64,000 nucleotides of DNA from contig NZ_JAULBL010000002.1 of NCBI RefSeq assembly GCF_030512175.1, positions 244,049-308,048 of the forward strand. Reading direction: 5' to 3'. Below the pieces are notes generated by a model, which was given only the letters and a program-made list of their open reading frames with translations, did not search any database and was not told where the DNA came from. Position numbers and translations under genes: made by a program. Source of the DNA: Paeniglutamicibacter sulfureus. Lineage in GTDB: Bacteria; Actinomycetota; Actinomycetes; Actinomycetales; Micrococcaceae. Positions within the stretch are counted from its first letter, which is position 1, and each line of letters opens with the position of its first letter. Below are positions 16,754 to 26,117 of this stretch, one piece after another.

Positions 16754-17596
16754 TTGAAAATTCATCCAGACGCTCATGAGGGCACCGTCCAGGTCGCCGG
16801 GCTTGCAGTCCCCTTCTACGACACCCTTGCACCGCAGGACACTCGGGAAACCATCGTCCTAGTTCATGGCACAGGCGGCAGTGCGGCGACGCATTTTCGG
16901 ACCCTCTATCCGATGTTGGCCGCGCGCTACCGGGTGCTGGCGCTAGACCTGCAGACGCCCGCGGCGGGACTGACCCTGGAATGCTATGCCGCACAGGCCG
17001 CGGCCGTCATCCAGAAGCAGGTCCCCGGTAGCCCCGTGCATCTGCTCGGCTATTCCCTCGGGGCGCTCGCGGCCTCGGTGCTTGCCGCAAGCCATCCGGA
17101 GCTGGTTCGAAGCCTGAGCCTGGTGGCCGGCTGGATCTCTGCGGACAACCAACAGCTGCTGCGCAACGGCATTTGGGACAAGCTGTTTGCCACGGACCAC
17201 GAGCTGCTTCGCGAGTTCGTCACCTTTACGGCCTTCGGCCCGCCCTTCCTGGCCGGACGCAGCAAGGGCGAGGTGGAGCAGTTGGTTTCCAGCAGGGTAT
17301 TCCCCGAGGGAATCTCACAGCAGATGGAACTGAACCGCATCGCGGATATCGGCGATGTGCTTGGCTCCATTGGTGCGCCGACCCTGGTCATTGCCGGACG
17401 CCACGACGCCATGGTTCCCGCCCGCCAAACACAGTTGCTCTACGGGGCGATTCCCGATGCCCGGTACGCGACGATCGACAGCGGACACGCCATCGTTCAC
17501 GAACGGCCCGCCCAGCTATTTCAGATTGTCAACGAATTCATCACGGATCCCCGGGCAACACCGGCGGGCCTGGTGCACGATCCCATCTTCGTCTAA
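16754..17596 (+). CDS. Alpha/beta hydrolase (candidate lactonase/esterase)
   Basis: A 280-residue alpha/beta-fold hydrolase. It has the oxyanion motif LVHGTGGSAATHF, the nucleophile elbow LGYSLGALAAS with Ser, the acid in IAGRHDAMVP and the base in DSGHAIVHE, so the catalytic triad is complete. The start is TTG at 16754 with AAGGA at 16741-16745; upstream in-frame codons lie in the promoter region. It is followed by the monooxygenase gene, so it could hydrolyse the lactone or ester formed by Baeyer-Villiger oxidation. The substrate is inferred from context only. Confidence 0.83.
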   Translation: MKIHPDAHEGTVQVAGLAVPFYDTLAPQDTRETIVLVHGTGGSAATHFRTLYPMLAARYRVLALDLQTPAAGLTLECYAAQAAAVIQKQVPGSPVHLLGYSLGALAASVLAASHPELVRSLSLVAGWISADNQQLLRNGIWDKLFATDHELLREFVTFTAFGPPFLAGRSKGEVEQLVSSRVFPEGISQQMELNRIADIGDVLGSIGAPTLVIAGRHDAMVPARQTQLLYGAIPDARYATIDSGHAIVHERPAQLFQIVNEFITDPRATPAGLVHDPIFV

Positions 17597-17635
17597 TTCA
17601 CCACCAAGCACGCAACGAACAAATTGGAGAATCAC

Positions 17636-19156
17636 GTGGAAACAAACACGAAATCGCGCGTTTCAAGTGTTGATGTCATCATTATCGGTGCCGGTTTTGG
17701 CGGACTGGGCATGGGCACGAAACTGGCACGCGAAGCCAAGCACTCTTTTCTTATCCTGGAACGGGGGAAGGATGTCGGGGGCACCTGGCGCGACAACCAC
17801 TATCCGGGTGCGGCCTGCGATGTCCCCTCACACCTCTATTCATTTTCCTTCCGCCCCAACCCGGAATGGTCACACACCTTTGCGCCGCAGCGGGAGATCC
17901 TGGACTACATGCGCGGCGTGGCCAAGGAAGAGGGCCTGCTGGAGCGCATTGTCTTCGACGCCGAGGTAACCGATGCCCGCTGGGATGAAATGGCGGGCCG
18001 CTGGCGGGTAAGCGCCGGCGGCGTCGAGTATTTTGCGAAGAATCTCGTGACGGCGGTGGGTCACCTTTCGGAACCGAAGTTCCCCAACATCGCCGGAATC
18101 GGTGACTTCACCGGGGAGCTCTTCCACTCGGCACAATGGAACGACGAGGTCGACCTGACGGGCAAGCGGGTGGGCATCATCGGATCGGGGGCAACGGCCA
18201 TCCAGGTCCTCCCGGAAATCGCGAAGGTGGCATCAGCGGTTGTGTCTTTCCAACGCTCGGCGCCGTATGTCACCCCGCGCCCGGACCGCGCCTACACGGA
18301 CGCCGAAAAGGGGTTGTTCCGCAAGCGGCCCGAAGCGATGCAGGAACTGCGCGAGGAAATGTTCTGGGCCAACGAGGAACGCTACGCCCAACGACGCAAC
18401 ACCCCATCCCTGGTGTCGGCCGCGGCGCAGGTCGCACTTGACCACTTACATCGCGAAATCCAGGATCCCGTTTTGCGCGAGAAACTGACCCCGGACTACA
18501 CCTTCGGGTGCAAGCGCGTGCTCAAGTCCAGCGACTACTACCCCACCTTCCTGTTGGGCCATGTCGAACTGGAAACCGATGGCATTGCAGAGGTCACGGC
18601 CACCGGCATCCGCACCGCATCGGGGCAGGAACACGAGTTGGATGTCATCATCGCCTGCACCGGCTTCGAGGCCACCGACCTGCCGATCGCCTACCTGCTC
18701 CACGGCCGAGAAGGGAAACCGCTGAGCGAGCAGTGGGCCACCGGCATGCAGGCCTACGCCACCAGTGCCGTACACGGCTTCCCGAACCTCTGGATCATCA
18801 ACGGGCCGAACACCGGCCTGGGACACAATTCAGCGGTGTACATTGCCGAATCCCAGATCGACTACATCATGCAGGCACTGAACTACCGCGAAGGCCAGGG
18901 GCTGGTCGCACTGGAAGTGAGCGAGGAAGCGGAAGAGGCCTTCATGGATGAGGTCGATAGGTTGGCCGAGGGAACGGTATGGCTCGAGGGCGGGTGCAAA
19001 AGTTGGTATGTCGATTCTCGCAATGGCCGGCTGACGACGCTCTGGCCCGAGCCTGCCTACACCTTCCGCCAAGTGAATTCGGTATTCACTCCGGAACCAT
19101 ACCTGGAGCAGACGAACCTCTCGCTGCCTGAACCCGTTCTGGCAGAAGCCCACTAG
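17636..19156 (+). CDS. Baeyer-Villiger-type flavin monooxygenase
   Basis: A 506-residue class B flavoprotein monooxygenase, inserting oxygen beside a ketone carbonyl using FAD and NADPH. It has an N-terminal FAD Rossmann motif (IIIGAGFGGLGMGTKL), a middle fingerprint FTGELFHSAQWND matching the BVMO pattern F-x-G-x3-H-x3-W, and a second NADPH Rossmann (VGIIGSGATAIQ). The length fits the family. The start is the GTG at 17636 with GGAG at 17626-17629; TTG at 17624 overlaps that site. It lies 39 bp downstream of the hydrolase and upstream of two SDRs. The substrate ketone is not evident. Confidence 0.87.
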   Translation: METNTKSRVSSVDVIIIGAGFGGLGMGTKLAREAKHSFLILERGKDVGGTWRDNHYPGAACDVPSHLYSFSFRPNPEWSHTFAPQREILDYMRGVAKEEGLLERIVFDAEVTDARWDEMAGRWRVSAGGVEYFAKNLVTAVGHLSEPKFPNIAGIGDFTGELFHSAQWNDEVDLTGKRVGIIGSGATAIQVLPEIAKVASAVVSFQRSAPYVTPRPDRAYTDAEKGLFRKRPEAMQELREEMFWANEERYAQRRNTPSLVSAAAQVALDHLHREIQDPVLREKLTPDYTFGCKRVLKSSDYYPTFLLGHVELETDGIAEVTATGIRTASGQEHELDVIIACTGFEATDLPIAYLLHGREGKPLSEQWATGMQAYATSAVHGFPNLWIINGPNTGLGHNSAVYIAESQIDYIMQALNYREGQGLVALEVSEEAEEAFMDEVDRLAEGTVWLEGGCKSWYVDSRNGRLTTLWPEPAYTFRQVNSVFTPEPYLEQTNLSLPEPVLAEAH

Positions 19157-19215
19157 CAAAACACCATGAAAGAGTATCTGGTGGACCACGACTTCCAACG
19201 TCCAAGGAGCACATC

Positions 19216-19986
19216 TTGAGCATCACCACTACACCCGCGCGCTGCGTCGTCGTCACCGGCGCGGCAGGCGGAATCGGCCAGGGAATTGTCGAGTCATTCC
19301 TGGCCACCGGGGATACGGTCATTGCCGTCGACGCGGTGGCCGAAGCGCTTTCCGCCCTGCGCTCCAACCTCGGAACCGACACCGATCAACTGCGCACCAT
19401 CGAGGGGGACGTCACCGATCCCGCCTCGTGGACGCAGATCGCCACCGAGACCGTCACGAGCGGGGCCAAGGAAATCATTCTGGTGAACAACGCCGGAATT
19501 TCCCCGAAGCGCGACGGCGAGCGTATCCCCGGCGTTGAGGTCCCCTACGAGGAATGGGCCCGTGTTTTGGAAGTTAACCTCACCGGACCCTTCCTGGGCA
19601 TCCAGGCGCTGGCCCCCTTGATGAAGCAGGCCAAGTTCGGTCGCATCATCAACATGTCATCCCTGGCCGGCCGGGACGGCGGTCGCCTGGGCGGAGTCCA
19701 CTATGCCGCAACCAAGACCGGCCTGCTCGGAGTCACGCGTTACTTCGCCCGGGAGTTGGCTCCCGACGGCATCACGGTCAACGCGATCGCCCCGGGACGC
19801 ATCGGTGTGGGCATGGTCGGAAGTGTCTCCGAGGAGGTGAACAGCGCGTACCTGAGCCGCATCCCGGTGGGCCGGCTGGGCATCGCCAATGACGTCGCCC
19901 AGGCCGTGCAGTACCTGGCGGCCTCGGACAACGGCTTTGTCACCGGGGTGACCGTGGACGTCAACGGCGGGTCGTACATGGGATGA
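19216..19986 (+). CDS. SDR-family NAD(P)-dependent oxidoreductase
   Basis: A 256-residue classical short-chain dehydrogenase. The cofactor motif is VVTGAAGGIGQGI, the NAG motif is LVNNAGISPKR, and the catalytic Ser...Tyr-x3-Lys is in NMSSLAGRDGG and VHYAATKTG. The C-terminus has the FabG-like GVTVDVNGGSYMG. The TTG start at 19216 follows an AAGGAGC site at 19204-19210. It may oxidise the secondary alcohol to the ketone used by the monooxygenase. It overlaps the next SDR by 4 bp (ATGA). Confidence 0.87.
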   Translation: MSITTTPARCVVVTGAAGGIGQGIVESFLATGDTVIAVDAVAEALSALRSNLGTDTDQLRTIEGDVTDPASWTQIATETVTSGAKEIILVNNAGISPKRDGERIPGVEVPYEEWARVLEVNLTGPFLGIQALAPLMKQAKFGRIINMSSLAGRDGGRLGGVHYAATKTGLLGVTRYFARELAPDGITVNAIAPGRIGVGMVGSVSEEVNSAYLSRIPVGRLGIANDVAQAVQYLAASDNGFVTGVTVDVNGGSYMG

Positions 19987-20843
19987 GCGGCACATTCCTC
20001 TCGTCCAAGGGCCGCCCGGAGTCGCTTGCGGGCAAGGTCGTGTTCATCACCGGGGCCGCCGGCGGGATCGCTCTGGCCACAGTCGAGGAACTCGCCCGGC
20101 TCGGCGCCAAGACGGCACTGGTTGACCGCGAACGGTCCACGCTGGAGGCTATCGTGGATCGGCTTCCCGGGGACCATCTGGGAATCGTGGCCGATGTGGG
20201 CGACTATTCCTCGCTCCAAGACGCCGTCGCGCGAACCGTCGAGCACTTCGGCGCCATCGATGTGGTCTTTGCCTGTGCCGGCATCGGCAGTGCATCGACT
20301 GTTGCCGCATCGGACATCGACGCGTTGACGCGCATCATCGACATCAACCTCTGCGGTGTCATGCGCACGGTCAAGGCCTGCCTCGAAGAAGTCACCAGAT
20401 CGCAGGGGTACGTGCTGTTGATGAGCTCGGCAGCGGCACTGAAGAACGTGCCGCGCGCCAATGCCTATGCTGCCTCCAAGGCCGGCGTGGAGGCATTCGG
20501 AGGGGCCTTGCGCCTGGAGCTCGCGCACAAGGGCGTAGCGGTGGGCGTGGCGCATCCTGCATGGGTCAGCACCGGGATGATCAGCGGAAGCGGCGCGCGG
20601 GGCGCTGAAAGCCGATCACTGCCGTGGCCCTTCAGTGTGGTGTCCTCGACCGAGGAATGCGCCCGTCACTTGGTAGGGGCGATGGAGCACCGCAAGCGCA
20701 AGGTCTTCATTCCCGGCGCGCTGGCAATCTTTGACCCCCTGCGCTGGTTGTCGACCGGGCCCCTGTGGGACAGATTCATGGCCCGCAGGGCCGGGCGCAG
20801 CGTCACAGCCTGGGAAGCCGCATTGGCTTCCCTGAGTTCCTAA
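19983..20843 (+). CDS. SDR-family oxidoreductase
   Basis: A 286-residue short-chain dehydrogenase of the longer, membrane-leaning type. The cofactor motif is FITGAAGGIALATV, the active site LLMSSAAALKNVPRANAYAASKAG contains Ser and Tyr-x3-Lys, and a C-terminal extension (FDPLRWLSTGPLWDRFMARRAG) is typical of mycobacterial-type SDRs acting on hydrophobic alcohols. It is translationally coupled to the upstream SDR. It is the last gene of the hydrolase-BVMO-SDR-SDR operon; a TTT transporter operon follows after a new promoter region. Confidence 0.84.
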   Translation: MSGTFLSSKGRPESLAGKVVFITGAAGGIALATVEELARLGAKTALVDRERSTLEAIVDRLPGDHLGIVADVGDYSSLQDAVARTVEHFGAIDVVFACAGIGSASTVAASDIDALTRIIDINLCGVMRTVKACLEEVTRSQGYVLLMSSAAALKNVPRANAYAASKAGVEAFGGALRLELAHKGVAVGVAHPAWVSTGMISGSGARGAESRSLPWPFSVVSSTEECARHLVGAMEHRKRKVFIPGALAIFDPLRWLSTGPLWDRFMARRAGRSVTAWEAALASLSS

Positions 20844-20861
20844 AAATCTTCCGCCTTCCGG

Positions 20862-20879
20862 TTGTGCTTCGAATCACAA
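20862..20879. promoter_or_regulatory. TTGTG-N8-CACAA candidate operator ahead of tctC
   Basis: TTGTGCTTCGAATCACAA, 71 bp before the TctC start, is a palindromic-ended match to the site at 16601-16618 and to 38960-38977. The identical TTGTGCTTC half and 8-bp spacing suggest one regulator for oxidation genes and transporter. Confidence 0.5.
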
Positions 20880-20949
20880 TCATCTATAACTGATAGAGCA
20901 CTCCTTACGGATTGAACTCTCACAATTCCAACATCGAACTGAGGACAGC

Positions 20950-21927
20950 ATGATCAAGAAACGCTTTCAAACCGTCGCGGCAGGTCTGGGGATCGCCGGC
21001 ATAGCGCTTTCGATGGCCGCATGCTCCAGCCCCTCGGCGGCATCCACGGAGGATTACCCGTCAAAGCCGGTCACCTTCATGATGCCGTATGCAGCGGGCG
21101 GGCCTTCCGACACCACCGCACGCTCCTACGGTGCTTGCCTCGGGGAACAGCTCGGTGGCACCTTCGTGGTGGAAAACCAAGAAAGCGGTGCCGGTGCCGT
21201 GGCCATGCAAAAGGTTGCCAGCGCCAAGCCAGACGGATACACCGTGGGCCTGAGCACCAACGGGCCCTTGGTGCTCAACCCGATGAGCAACGACCTGGCA
21301 TACACCCGCGAAGATTTCCGGCCACTTGGGACCATGGCAGAGATTCCGACTCTTTTCACAGTTTCCAAGACCTCGGAATACAAGGACATTGAATCACTCT
21401 TTGAAGCTGCCAAGGCCAACCCCGGAACAGTTTCCATCGGAGTCCCGGGAGCCACCAGCTCGCTGGCCATTGAACTCAAGCGACTGCAACAAGACACCGG
21501 CATTGAGTTCGCGCTGGTACCCACCTCGGGAAGCACCGAAATGATCACCAACCTGTTGGGTGGTCACATCGACGCCGGCTTCATCAACGACCACGTGGAT
21601 GTGGAGTCCCAGGTGAAAGCCGGGGCTCTCGTGCCACTTGCAGCCGCAGGAGAGGTAAGGTCCGAGGCTTACCCGGACGTTCCGACCACCGTTGAGGCCG
21701 GCTACGACGTCAAAACAACCTCGGTGTATGGGCTTTTTGCCCCCAAGGATCTCCCCGAGGAAATTGCCTCGAAGATCGAAGCCGGAGTAGAAACCTGCCT
21801 GACTGATGAAGATGTCATCAAGCAGATCGGTGATCGCTTCGTACCCAATGAATTCACCGATGGAGCCGGCACAGCCCAGGTCTTCGCAGACATGGAAACC
21901 CGCTACGCACCGATTCTCTCCAAGTAG
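20950..21927 (+). CDS. tctC: Tripartite tricarboxylate transporter substrate-binding protein TctC (Bug family)
   Basis: A 325-residue extracytoplasmic lipoprotein that captures an organic acid for the TctA/TctB membrane pair. The signal peptide ends in the lipobox MAAC. The mature start, DYPSKPVTFMMPYAAGGPSDTTARSYGACLGEQLG, is the Bug-family ligand-binding signature, and a cysteine pair (GAC / ETC) resembles that of the two paralogues at 27568 and 32825. ATG at 20950 follows GAGGA. It is the first gene of the tctCBA operon. The ligand is unknown; Bug proteins bind carboxylates such as citrate, glutarate or aromatic acids. Confidence 0.9.
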   Translation: MIKKRFQTVAAGLGIAGIALSMAACSSPSAASTEDYPSKPVTFMMPYAAGGPSDTTARSYGACLGEQLGGTFVVENQESGAGAVAMQKVASAKPDGYTVGLSTNGPLVLNPMSNDLAYTREDFRPLGTMAEIPTLFTVSKTSEYKDIESLFEAAKANPGTVSIGVPGATSSLAIELKRLQQDTGIEFALVPTSGSTEMITNLLGGHIDAGFINDHVDVESQVKAGALVPLAAAGEVRSEAYPDVPTTVEAGYDVKTTSVYGLFAPKDLPEEIASKIEAGVETCLTDEDVIKQIGDRFVPNEFTDGAGTAQVFADMETRYAPILSK

Positions 21928-21993
21928 TAGACGCAAACCCCAGCAAGTACACTCTCGTCGGCCGGCTCGGTCGACCACAGTTAAGGAGAAACC

Positions 21994-22506
21994 ATGGTCT
22001 CTTCTCCAGTGACAGCGCTACAAGACGTACCGCTGAAACGCACGGATCGAGCCGGACGTAGGATTACCGGGCGCAGAATAGCGCCCCTGGTGTTGTTTGC
22101 ACTTGGCATCTTGGCCACAGTGGGATCAATCAGGCTCGAATTGGGAACCTTGCAACATCCCGGACCCGGTCTCTGGCCACTGGTTACCGCCCTAACGATC
22201 GTTCTCAGTTCGATCGTCATCATCGCCTTGCCAGGCAAGGAACCTCTGGAAGCGTGGACCACCAAGAGCATTGGCGTGGCCACCGGTGTGGGCAGCTTGT
22301 GCGCCTTCGTCGTTCTCTTCAACCTGGTCGGTTTTTTCATGCCGGCCGTGTTGATGCTGCTTCTCTGGTTGCGTGTCTATGGTCGGGAGTCCTTGAGGAC
22401 GACGATCATCTTGTCGCTTATGGGTCCACTGGCGCTTTACATCATTTTCGACAGCCTCCTGGGCGTCCCCTTTCCTAGAGATCTTCTTCTCGGCCTCTTC
22501 CTTTAG
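21994..22506 (+). CDS. tctB: Tripartite tricarboxylate transporter small membrane subunit TctB
   Basis: A 170-residue protein with four predicted membrane helices, the small poorly conserved TctB subunit. The family-typical GTLQHPGPGLWPLVTALTIVL follows the first helix. The start at 21994 is preceded by AAGGAG. It lies between tctC and tctA, the usual gene order. The 15-bp gap to tctA indicates co-transcription. Confidence 0.85.
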   Translation: MVSSPVTALQDVPLKRTDRAGRRITGRRIAPLVLFALGILATVGSIRLELGTLQHPGPGLWPLVTALTIVLSSIVIIALPGKEPLEAWTTKSIGVATGVGSLCAFVVLFNLVGFFMPAVLMLLLWLRVYGRESLRTTIILSLMGPLALYIIFDSLLGVPFPRDLLLGLFL

Positions 22507-22520
22507 AACGGACCCTGTTC

Positions 22521-24116
22521 ATGGATACCCTGAGCAACCTCGGCAATGGCTTTGCCATTGCCTTCGATCCCACGAATCTGCTATTCGTTTTCATCGGCGT
22601 GGTCATCGGAACCGCCATCGGCGTGCTTCCGGGCCTCGGCCCCACGGCGACCATTGCCTTGTTGCTCCCGATTACCTACACCATGGATCCCACCGCCTCC
22701 ATCATCATGTTGGCAGGCATCTACTACGGATCAATGTATGGCGGAACCATCACCTCAGTTCTCTTGCGGCTACCCGGTGAGGCAGCCTCGGTAGTCACGA
22801 CCTTTGACGGCTACCAAATGACCAAACAGGGACGCGCCGGCACCGCGCTTGGAATCGCCGCCATTGGCTCGTTCATTGGTGGCACCGTCGCCATCATCGG
22901 ACTCACGTTCATGGCCCCAATGCTGGCCAACATCGCTCTTTCCATGGGACCATCGGCTTTTGTCGCCTTGATGATCATGGGGCTTTTCCTGGTCACTTCT
23001 CTGGGCAGCGGCTCGGCCATCAAGAGCATCTGCATGGCCGCCGTGGGTCTCTTGCTTGCCACCGTGGGACAGGATCCCATCGATGGATCGGCACGATTCA
23101 CCTTTGGCCAGGTTCCCCTGCTCGGCGGGCTGGACTTCGTCGCCGTAGCCATGGGCCTATTCGGTGTCGCCGAATTGATCAAGACCCTGGAACAGACGGA
23201 AAAAGCACAGGTCATCAAGACCAAGATCAGGAACATCTGGCCTTCGCGCAAGGACATGAAGGAATCAGCCGGGGCCATCGGCCGTGGCTCCATCTTGGGG
23301 TTCTTCATCGGAATCCTGCCCGGTGGCGGCGGCGTCATCTCCTCCCTGGCCTCGTACGCCACGGAAAAGAAGCTCGCCAAGGACCCCTCACGCTTCGGCA
23401 AGGGAGCAATCGAAGGCGTGGCCGGACCGGAAACGGCGAACAACGCCTCCTCCTCCTCGGCGTTCATCCCACTACTCGTACTGGGAATCCCTTCCAACGT
23501 CGTCCTGGCCATGATTTTCGGTGCTCTCCTGATGCACGGCATCACCCCGGGACCGCAGCTGATGACCGAACATTCCGGCCTGTTCTGGGGCGTGATCGCG
23601 TCGATGTATGTCGGAAACTTGATGCTCCTGATTCTCAATGTCCCGTTGGTGGGGGTCTTCATCCAGATGCTCCGCGTACGCCAAGGAATCTTGGTGGCTT
23701 TCTCGCTGCTGATCGTGCTGATCGGCGTGTATTCCATCAACAACAGCTCCTTCGACATGTGGGTGGTGTTGGCCTTCGGTGTCCTGGGTTGGATCATGTC
23801 CAAGACCGGCTTTGATCCTGCACCATTGGTCCTGGCATTCGTGCTTGGACCCATCCTAGAAAAGTCATTCCGCCAGTCGATGTTGATTTCGGGGGGAAGC
23901 CTGGATATCTTCGTCACCGACCCGGCCTCCGCCATTATCTTTGCGGCCATCCTGGTGATGATTGGCTTCAAGGTCTTCGGCGGCCGGGCCAAGAAACGCC
24001 CCGCATCTGTTCTGACTTCCGGCGGTTCTGGCTCCACGCCTGCAACGGACCCGGTCGATCAGCGCGGAGAAAACAGCGGACTGGAGACAGAGAAGGTCTC
24101 CGAAACCACTAAGTGA
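22521..24116 (+). CDS. tctA: Tripartite tricarboxylate transporter large membrane subunit TctA
   Basis: A 531-residue polytopic carrier with 11-12 membrane segments. The family signature GVVIGTAIGVLPGLGPTATIALLLPITY lies near residue 30, with later GSMYGGTITSVLLRLPGEAASV and ILPGGGGVISSLASYATEKK. It transports the acid captured by TctC, driven by an ion gradient. It is closely similar to the second TctA at 30681. The final 40 residues are hydrophilic and unique. A hairpin terminator follows at 24140. Confidence 0.92.
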   Translation: MDTLSNLGNGFAIAFDPTNLLFVFIGVVIGTAIGVLPGLGPTATIALLLPITYTMDPTASIIMLAGIYYGSMYGGTITSVLLRLPGEAASVVTTFDGYQMTKQGRAGTALGIAAIGSFIGGTVAIIGLTFMAPMLANIALSMGPSAFVALMIMGLFLVTSLGSGSAIKSICMAAVGLLLATVGQDPIDGSARFTFGQVPLLGGLDFVAVAMGLFGVAELIKTLEQTEKAQVIKTKIRNIWPSRKDMKESAGAIGRGSILGFFIGILPGGGGVISSLASYATEKKLAKDPSRFGKGAIEGVAGPETANNASSSSAFIPLLVLGIPSNVVLAMIFGALLMHGITPGPQLMTEHSGLFWGVIASMYVGNLMLLILNVPLVGVFIQMLRVRQGILVAFSLLIVLIGVYSINNSSFDMWVVLAFGVLGWIMSKTGFDPAPLVLAFVLGPILEKSFRQSMLISGGSLDIFVTDPASAIIFAAILVMIGFKVFGGRAKKRPASVLTSGGSGSTPATDPVDQRGENSGLETEKVSETTK

Positions 24117-24139
24117 GCATTACCGCTTGATCCCTACGA

Positions 24140-24175
24140 ACCACAACCTGGCCCGTTAAAGGTCCAGGTTGTGGT
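24140..24175 (+). terminator. Terminator of the tctCBA operon
   Basis: A perfect 12-bp stem, ACCACAACCTGG with CCAGGTTGTGGT (24140-24151 / 24164-24175), 12-nt loop, followed by GTTTA. It lies 24 bp after the tctA stop. Confidence 0.75.
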
Positions 24176-24179
24176 GTTT

Positions 24180-24789
24180 AACGTCCGTACTGAACAAAAA
24201 GCACATGGAACGCGAGATGTAGACCCCTGAATATCATGGCGCTGATGGGCAAAGCCGATCGAACGTATCGCCCTCGCAGCCGCGGGGAATGCGCGGGTCA
24301 CGGACCAGCAAGTTCACCGAACCAAACCGCAGGGCCAACAGACCTAGTCGAGCAGGATCGCGAAGGCGAAGAGTTTTCCGCGTATCTTCGTCCGGTAGCC
24401 CCGGTGTCCGACCGGCACATGGGACTGAAATGCACAGCAGCTGAAGCAGACCCAATTCAGTTGACCTCATGGACTGGGCATTCCGTCCAATGAACGTCTA
24501 TCGGGTCCTGCTCAATTCCTGCTAATTGGAACACCGGAGGCCTACCGGGCAAAAAATCTCAAAGTAGCCATATGGTCCAGCCATTGATTCCTAGATCCGT
24601 CCCAGCTGCGGCGGGCAGAGCAGGATTCTGGACAATGTCATCCTGGGATAGCATGCTGCGTTTACCAATCCCCAAGACGACAACCCATCAGCAAGTAGTT
24701 AATGAGACTTCGAAGAAGGGGTGCCATGCTGTCCAGCAATTCGAGTCCGGATACCCAGGACGAGAGCCTACCGAGCTCTGCGGCTGGCA
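24180..24789. other. Non-coding junction between the two catabolic blocks
   Basis: Roughly 600 bp with no recognisable gene on either strand. It precedes the decayed MFS gene and probably marks a recombination or deletion junction. Confidence 0.4.
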
Positions 24790-25255
24790 GTCAATCGTGT
24801 GGAGCGCCGCCGCAGCCGGGACCGTCTTGATCGCGGTATTGCTCTGGTCATATCGGAATCCTGCATCTGAACTCCCGGCAGGTCTTACTACGGAGGCACC
24901 GTTCTGCTTTCCATTGTTGTCCTGACCGCGGCACTTCTTGCACTGTCCAAAGGCGGCACGTGGGACTGTGCCTGTGCCTGTGCCTGTGCACCAACCATGA
25001 TAGCGGCCGCAACTGCGGTCATCGGCCTCGCCCTGTGGGTTCCGATCGAGTTGAAAAACAGTCAACCGATGCTGGACCTGCGAAGTTCCCGGAAACACGT
25101 GCTCATCACGAACCTGATTGCGATCCTCATGAATTACTCAGTGTTTTCCAAACAGCTCTCCACCGCTCAGCAACTGCAAATGCCCGATGCGGCCGGGATA
25201 CGGCTTCGATCTGAGCGTGATGCCGCCTCACTATCAGTGCAGGAATATCGCCGAT
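24790..25255 (+). pseudogene. Decayed DHA2-type MFS efflux transporter fragment
   Basis: Pieces of a drug:H+ antiporter (EmrB/QacA type, C-terminal half) are readable but spread over all three plus frames. VWSAAAAGTVLIAVLLW is first, then YGGTVLLSIVVLTAALLALSKGGTWD in another frame, then IGLALWVPIELKNSQPMLDLR and TNLIAILMNYSVF. The final piece QLQMPDAAG continues as YGFDLSVMPP only after a further frame change. At least two to three frameshifts and loss of both ends make it non-functional. A CTGTGC repeat expansion lies inside it. Confidence 0.65.
24966..24989 (+). repeat. Hexanucleotide repeat (CTGTGC)x4
   Basis: Four perfect tandem copies of CTGTGC encode Cys-Ala repeats in one frame within the MFS relic, consistent with slippage after loss of selection. 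Confidence 0.85.
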
Positions 25256-25268
25256 ACCGCATCAGGAC

Positions 25269-26117
25269 TCAGCGCAGGTACACCCGCTCCGGATCCAGCA
25301 CATCCCGCAGCAGGGTCAGCTCGCGGCCTGTCGGTGGCGCCGTAGTGATCAGGTTCTCTGAGACCCTCAGGTTCCACCCCGTGGCGTCCCTGACCTCATC
25401 CACGTTGACACCGGGATGGACAGCGGTCAGAACCAGCTCCTCGTCGATACGCCGACGCGTCATGATGCCCAGATCCGTAATGACGGCGGTCACGCCCAGA
25501 CCCGCGGGCATCATGCCGCCGCGGCCCGCCGCCGCCCGACGAGGTCCGGGCGTGGTGCAGAAATCGAGCTCCTCCACAAGGGATCGGGGAGTGTGCCGGC
25601 GCATCACGACGAAGATCTCGCCGGCACCGGCCATCGCCTCGACGGCTCCGCCGGAGCCGGGAAGCTTGCTGACCGGTGATCTCCAGTCCTCACCGATCAG
25701 GCTCGAGTTCAGGCTGCCATATTTGTCCACCTGAGCCGCACCCAGGAATCCGACATCCACCCGCTGCCCCTGCAGCACGAAGTTGAAAAGCTGCGCCATG
25801 GGCAGTACCCCGGCCGCACCGGTGACGAGGACCGAATCGGAAATACTGCGCGGCAGATCTGCCGGCTGCGCCCCGGTGACCCCCGACTCATAGATAATTT
25901 CGACGTCGGGAGAAAGTGTCTGCTGTGCAAGAGACACCGCCAGGGTGGGAAGCCCGTGTCCGGCGAACACCACGTGCTTTCCTTCCAACGCACGGGCGGA
26001 CAAGACGGTAAGCAACTCGCTGCTGGTTGCCTCCAATGCGGAAGGTTCTGCCTTGTGGCCGGGTAAGTGTACTGATGATTGTTCCATGAGCTGTTCCGGT
26101 AATCTCGTGACGTTCAT
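25269..26117 (-). CDS. Type I CoA-transferase, beta subunit (glutaconate CoA-transferase-like)
   Basis: A 282-residue partner of the alpha subunit encoded just upstream. The pattern VVFAGHGLPTLAVSLAQQ and the active-site region EIIYESGVTGAQP, with a glutamate at the expected catalytic place, fit the GctB/AtoA-type beta subunit. A typical GAAQVDKYGSLNSS follows. It transfers CoA to an organic acid, the activation step for the beta-oxidation genes nearby. It overlaps the alpha subunit gene by 4 bp (ATGA). Related IpdB-type hydrolases are an alternative, but the retained Glu favours a transferase. Confidence 0.8.
   Translation of the reverse strand: MNVTRLPEQLMEQSSVHLPGHKAEPSALEATSSELLTVLSARALEGKHVVFAGHGLPTLAVSLAQQTLSPDVEIIYESGVTGAQPADLPRSISDSVLVTGAAGVLPMAQLFNFVLQGQRVDVGFLGAAQVDKYGSLNSSLIGEDWRSPVSKLPGSGGAVEAMAGAGEIFVVMRRHTPRSLVEELDFCTTPGPRRAAAGRGGMMPAGLGVTAVITDLGIMTRRRIDEELVLTAVHPGVNVDEVRDATGWNLRVSENLITTAPPTGRELTLLRDVLDPERVYLR

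Noticed and set aside
22811..24037. 408-codon minus-strand open frame opposite tctA
   Set aside because: A shadow of a highly conserved TctA gene; its Pro/Met/Thr-rich composition has no family features.
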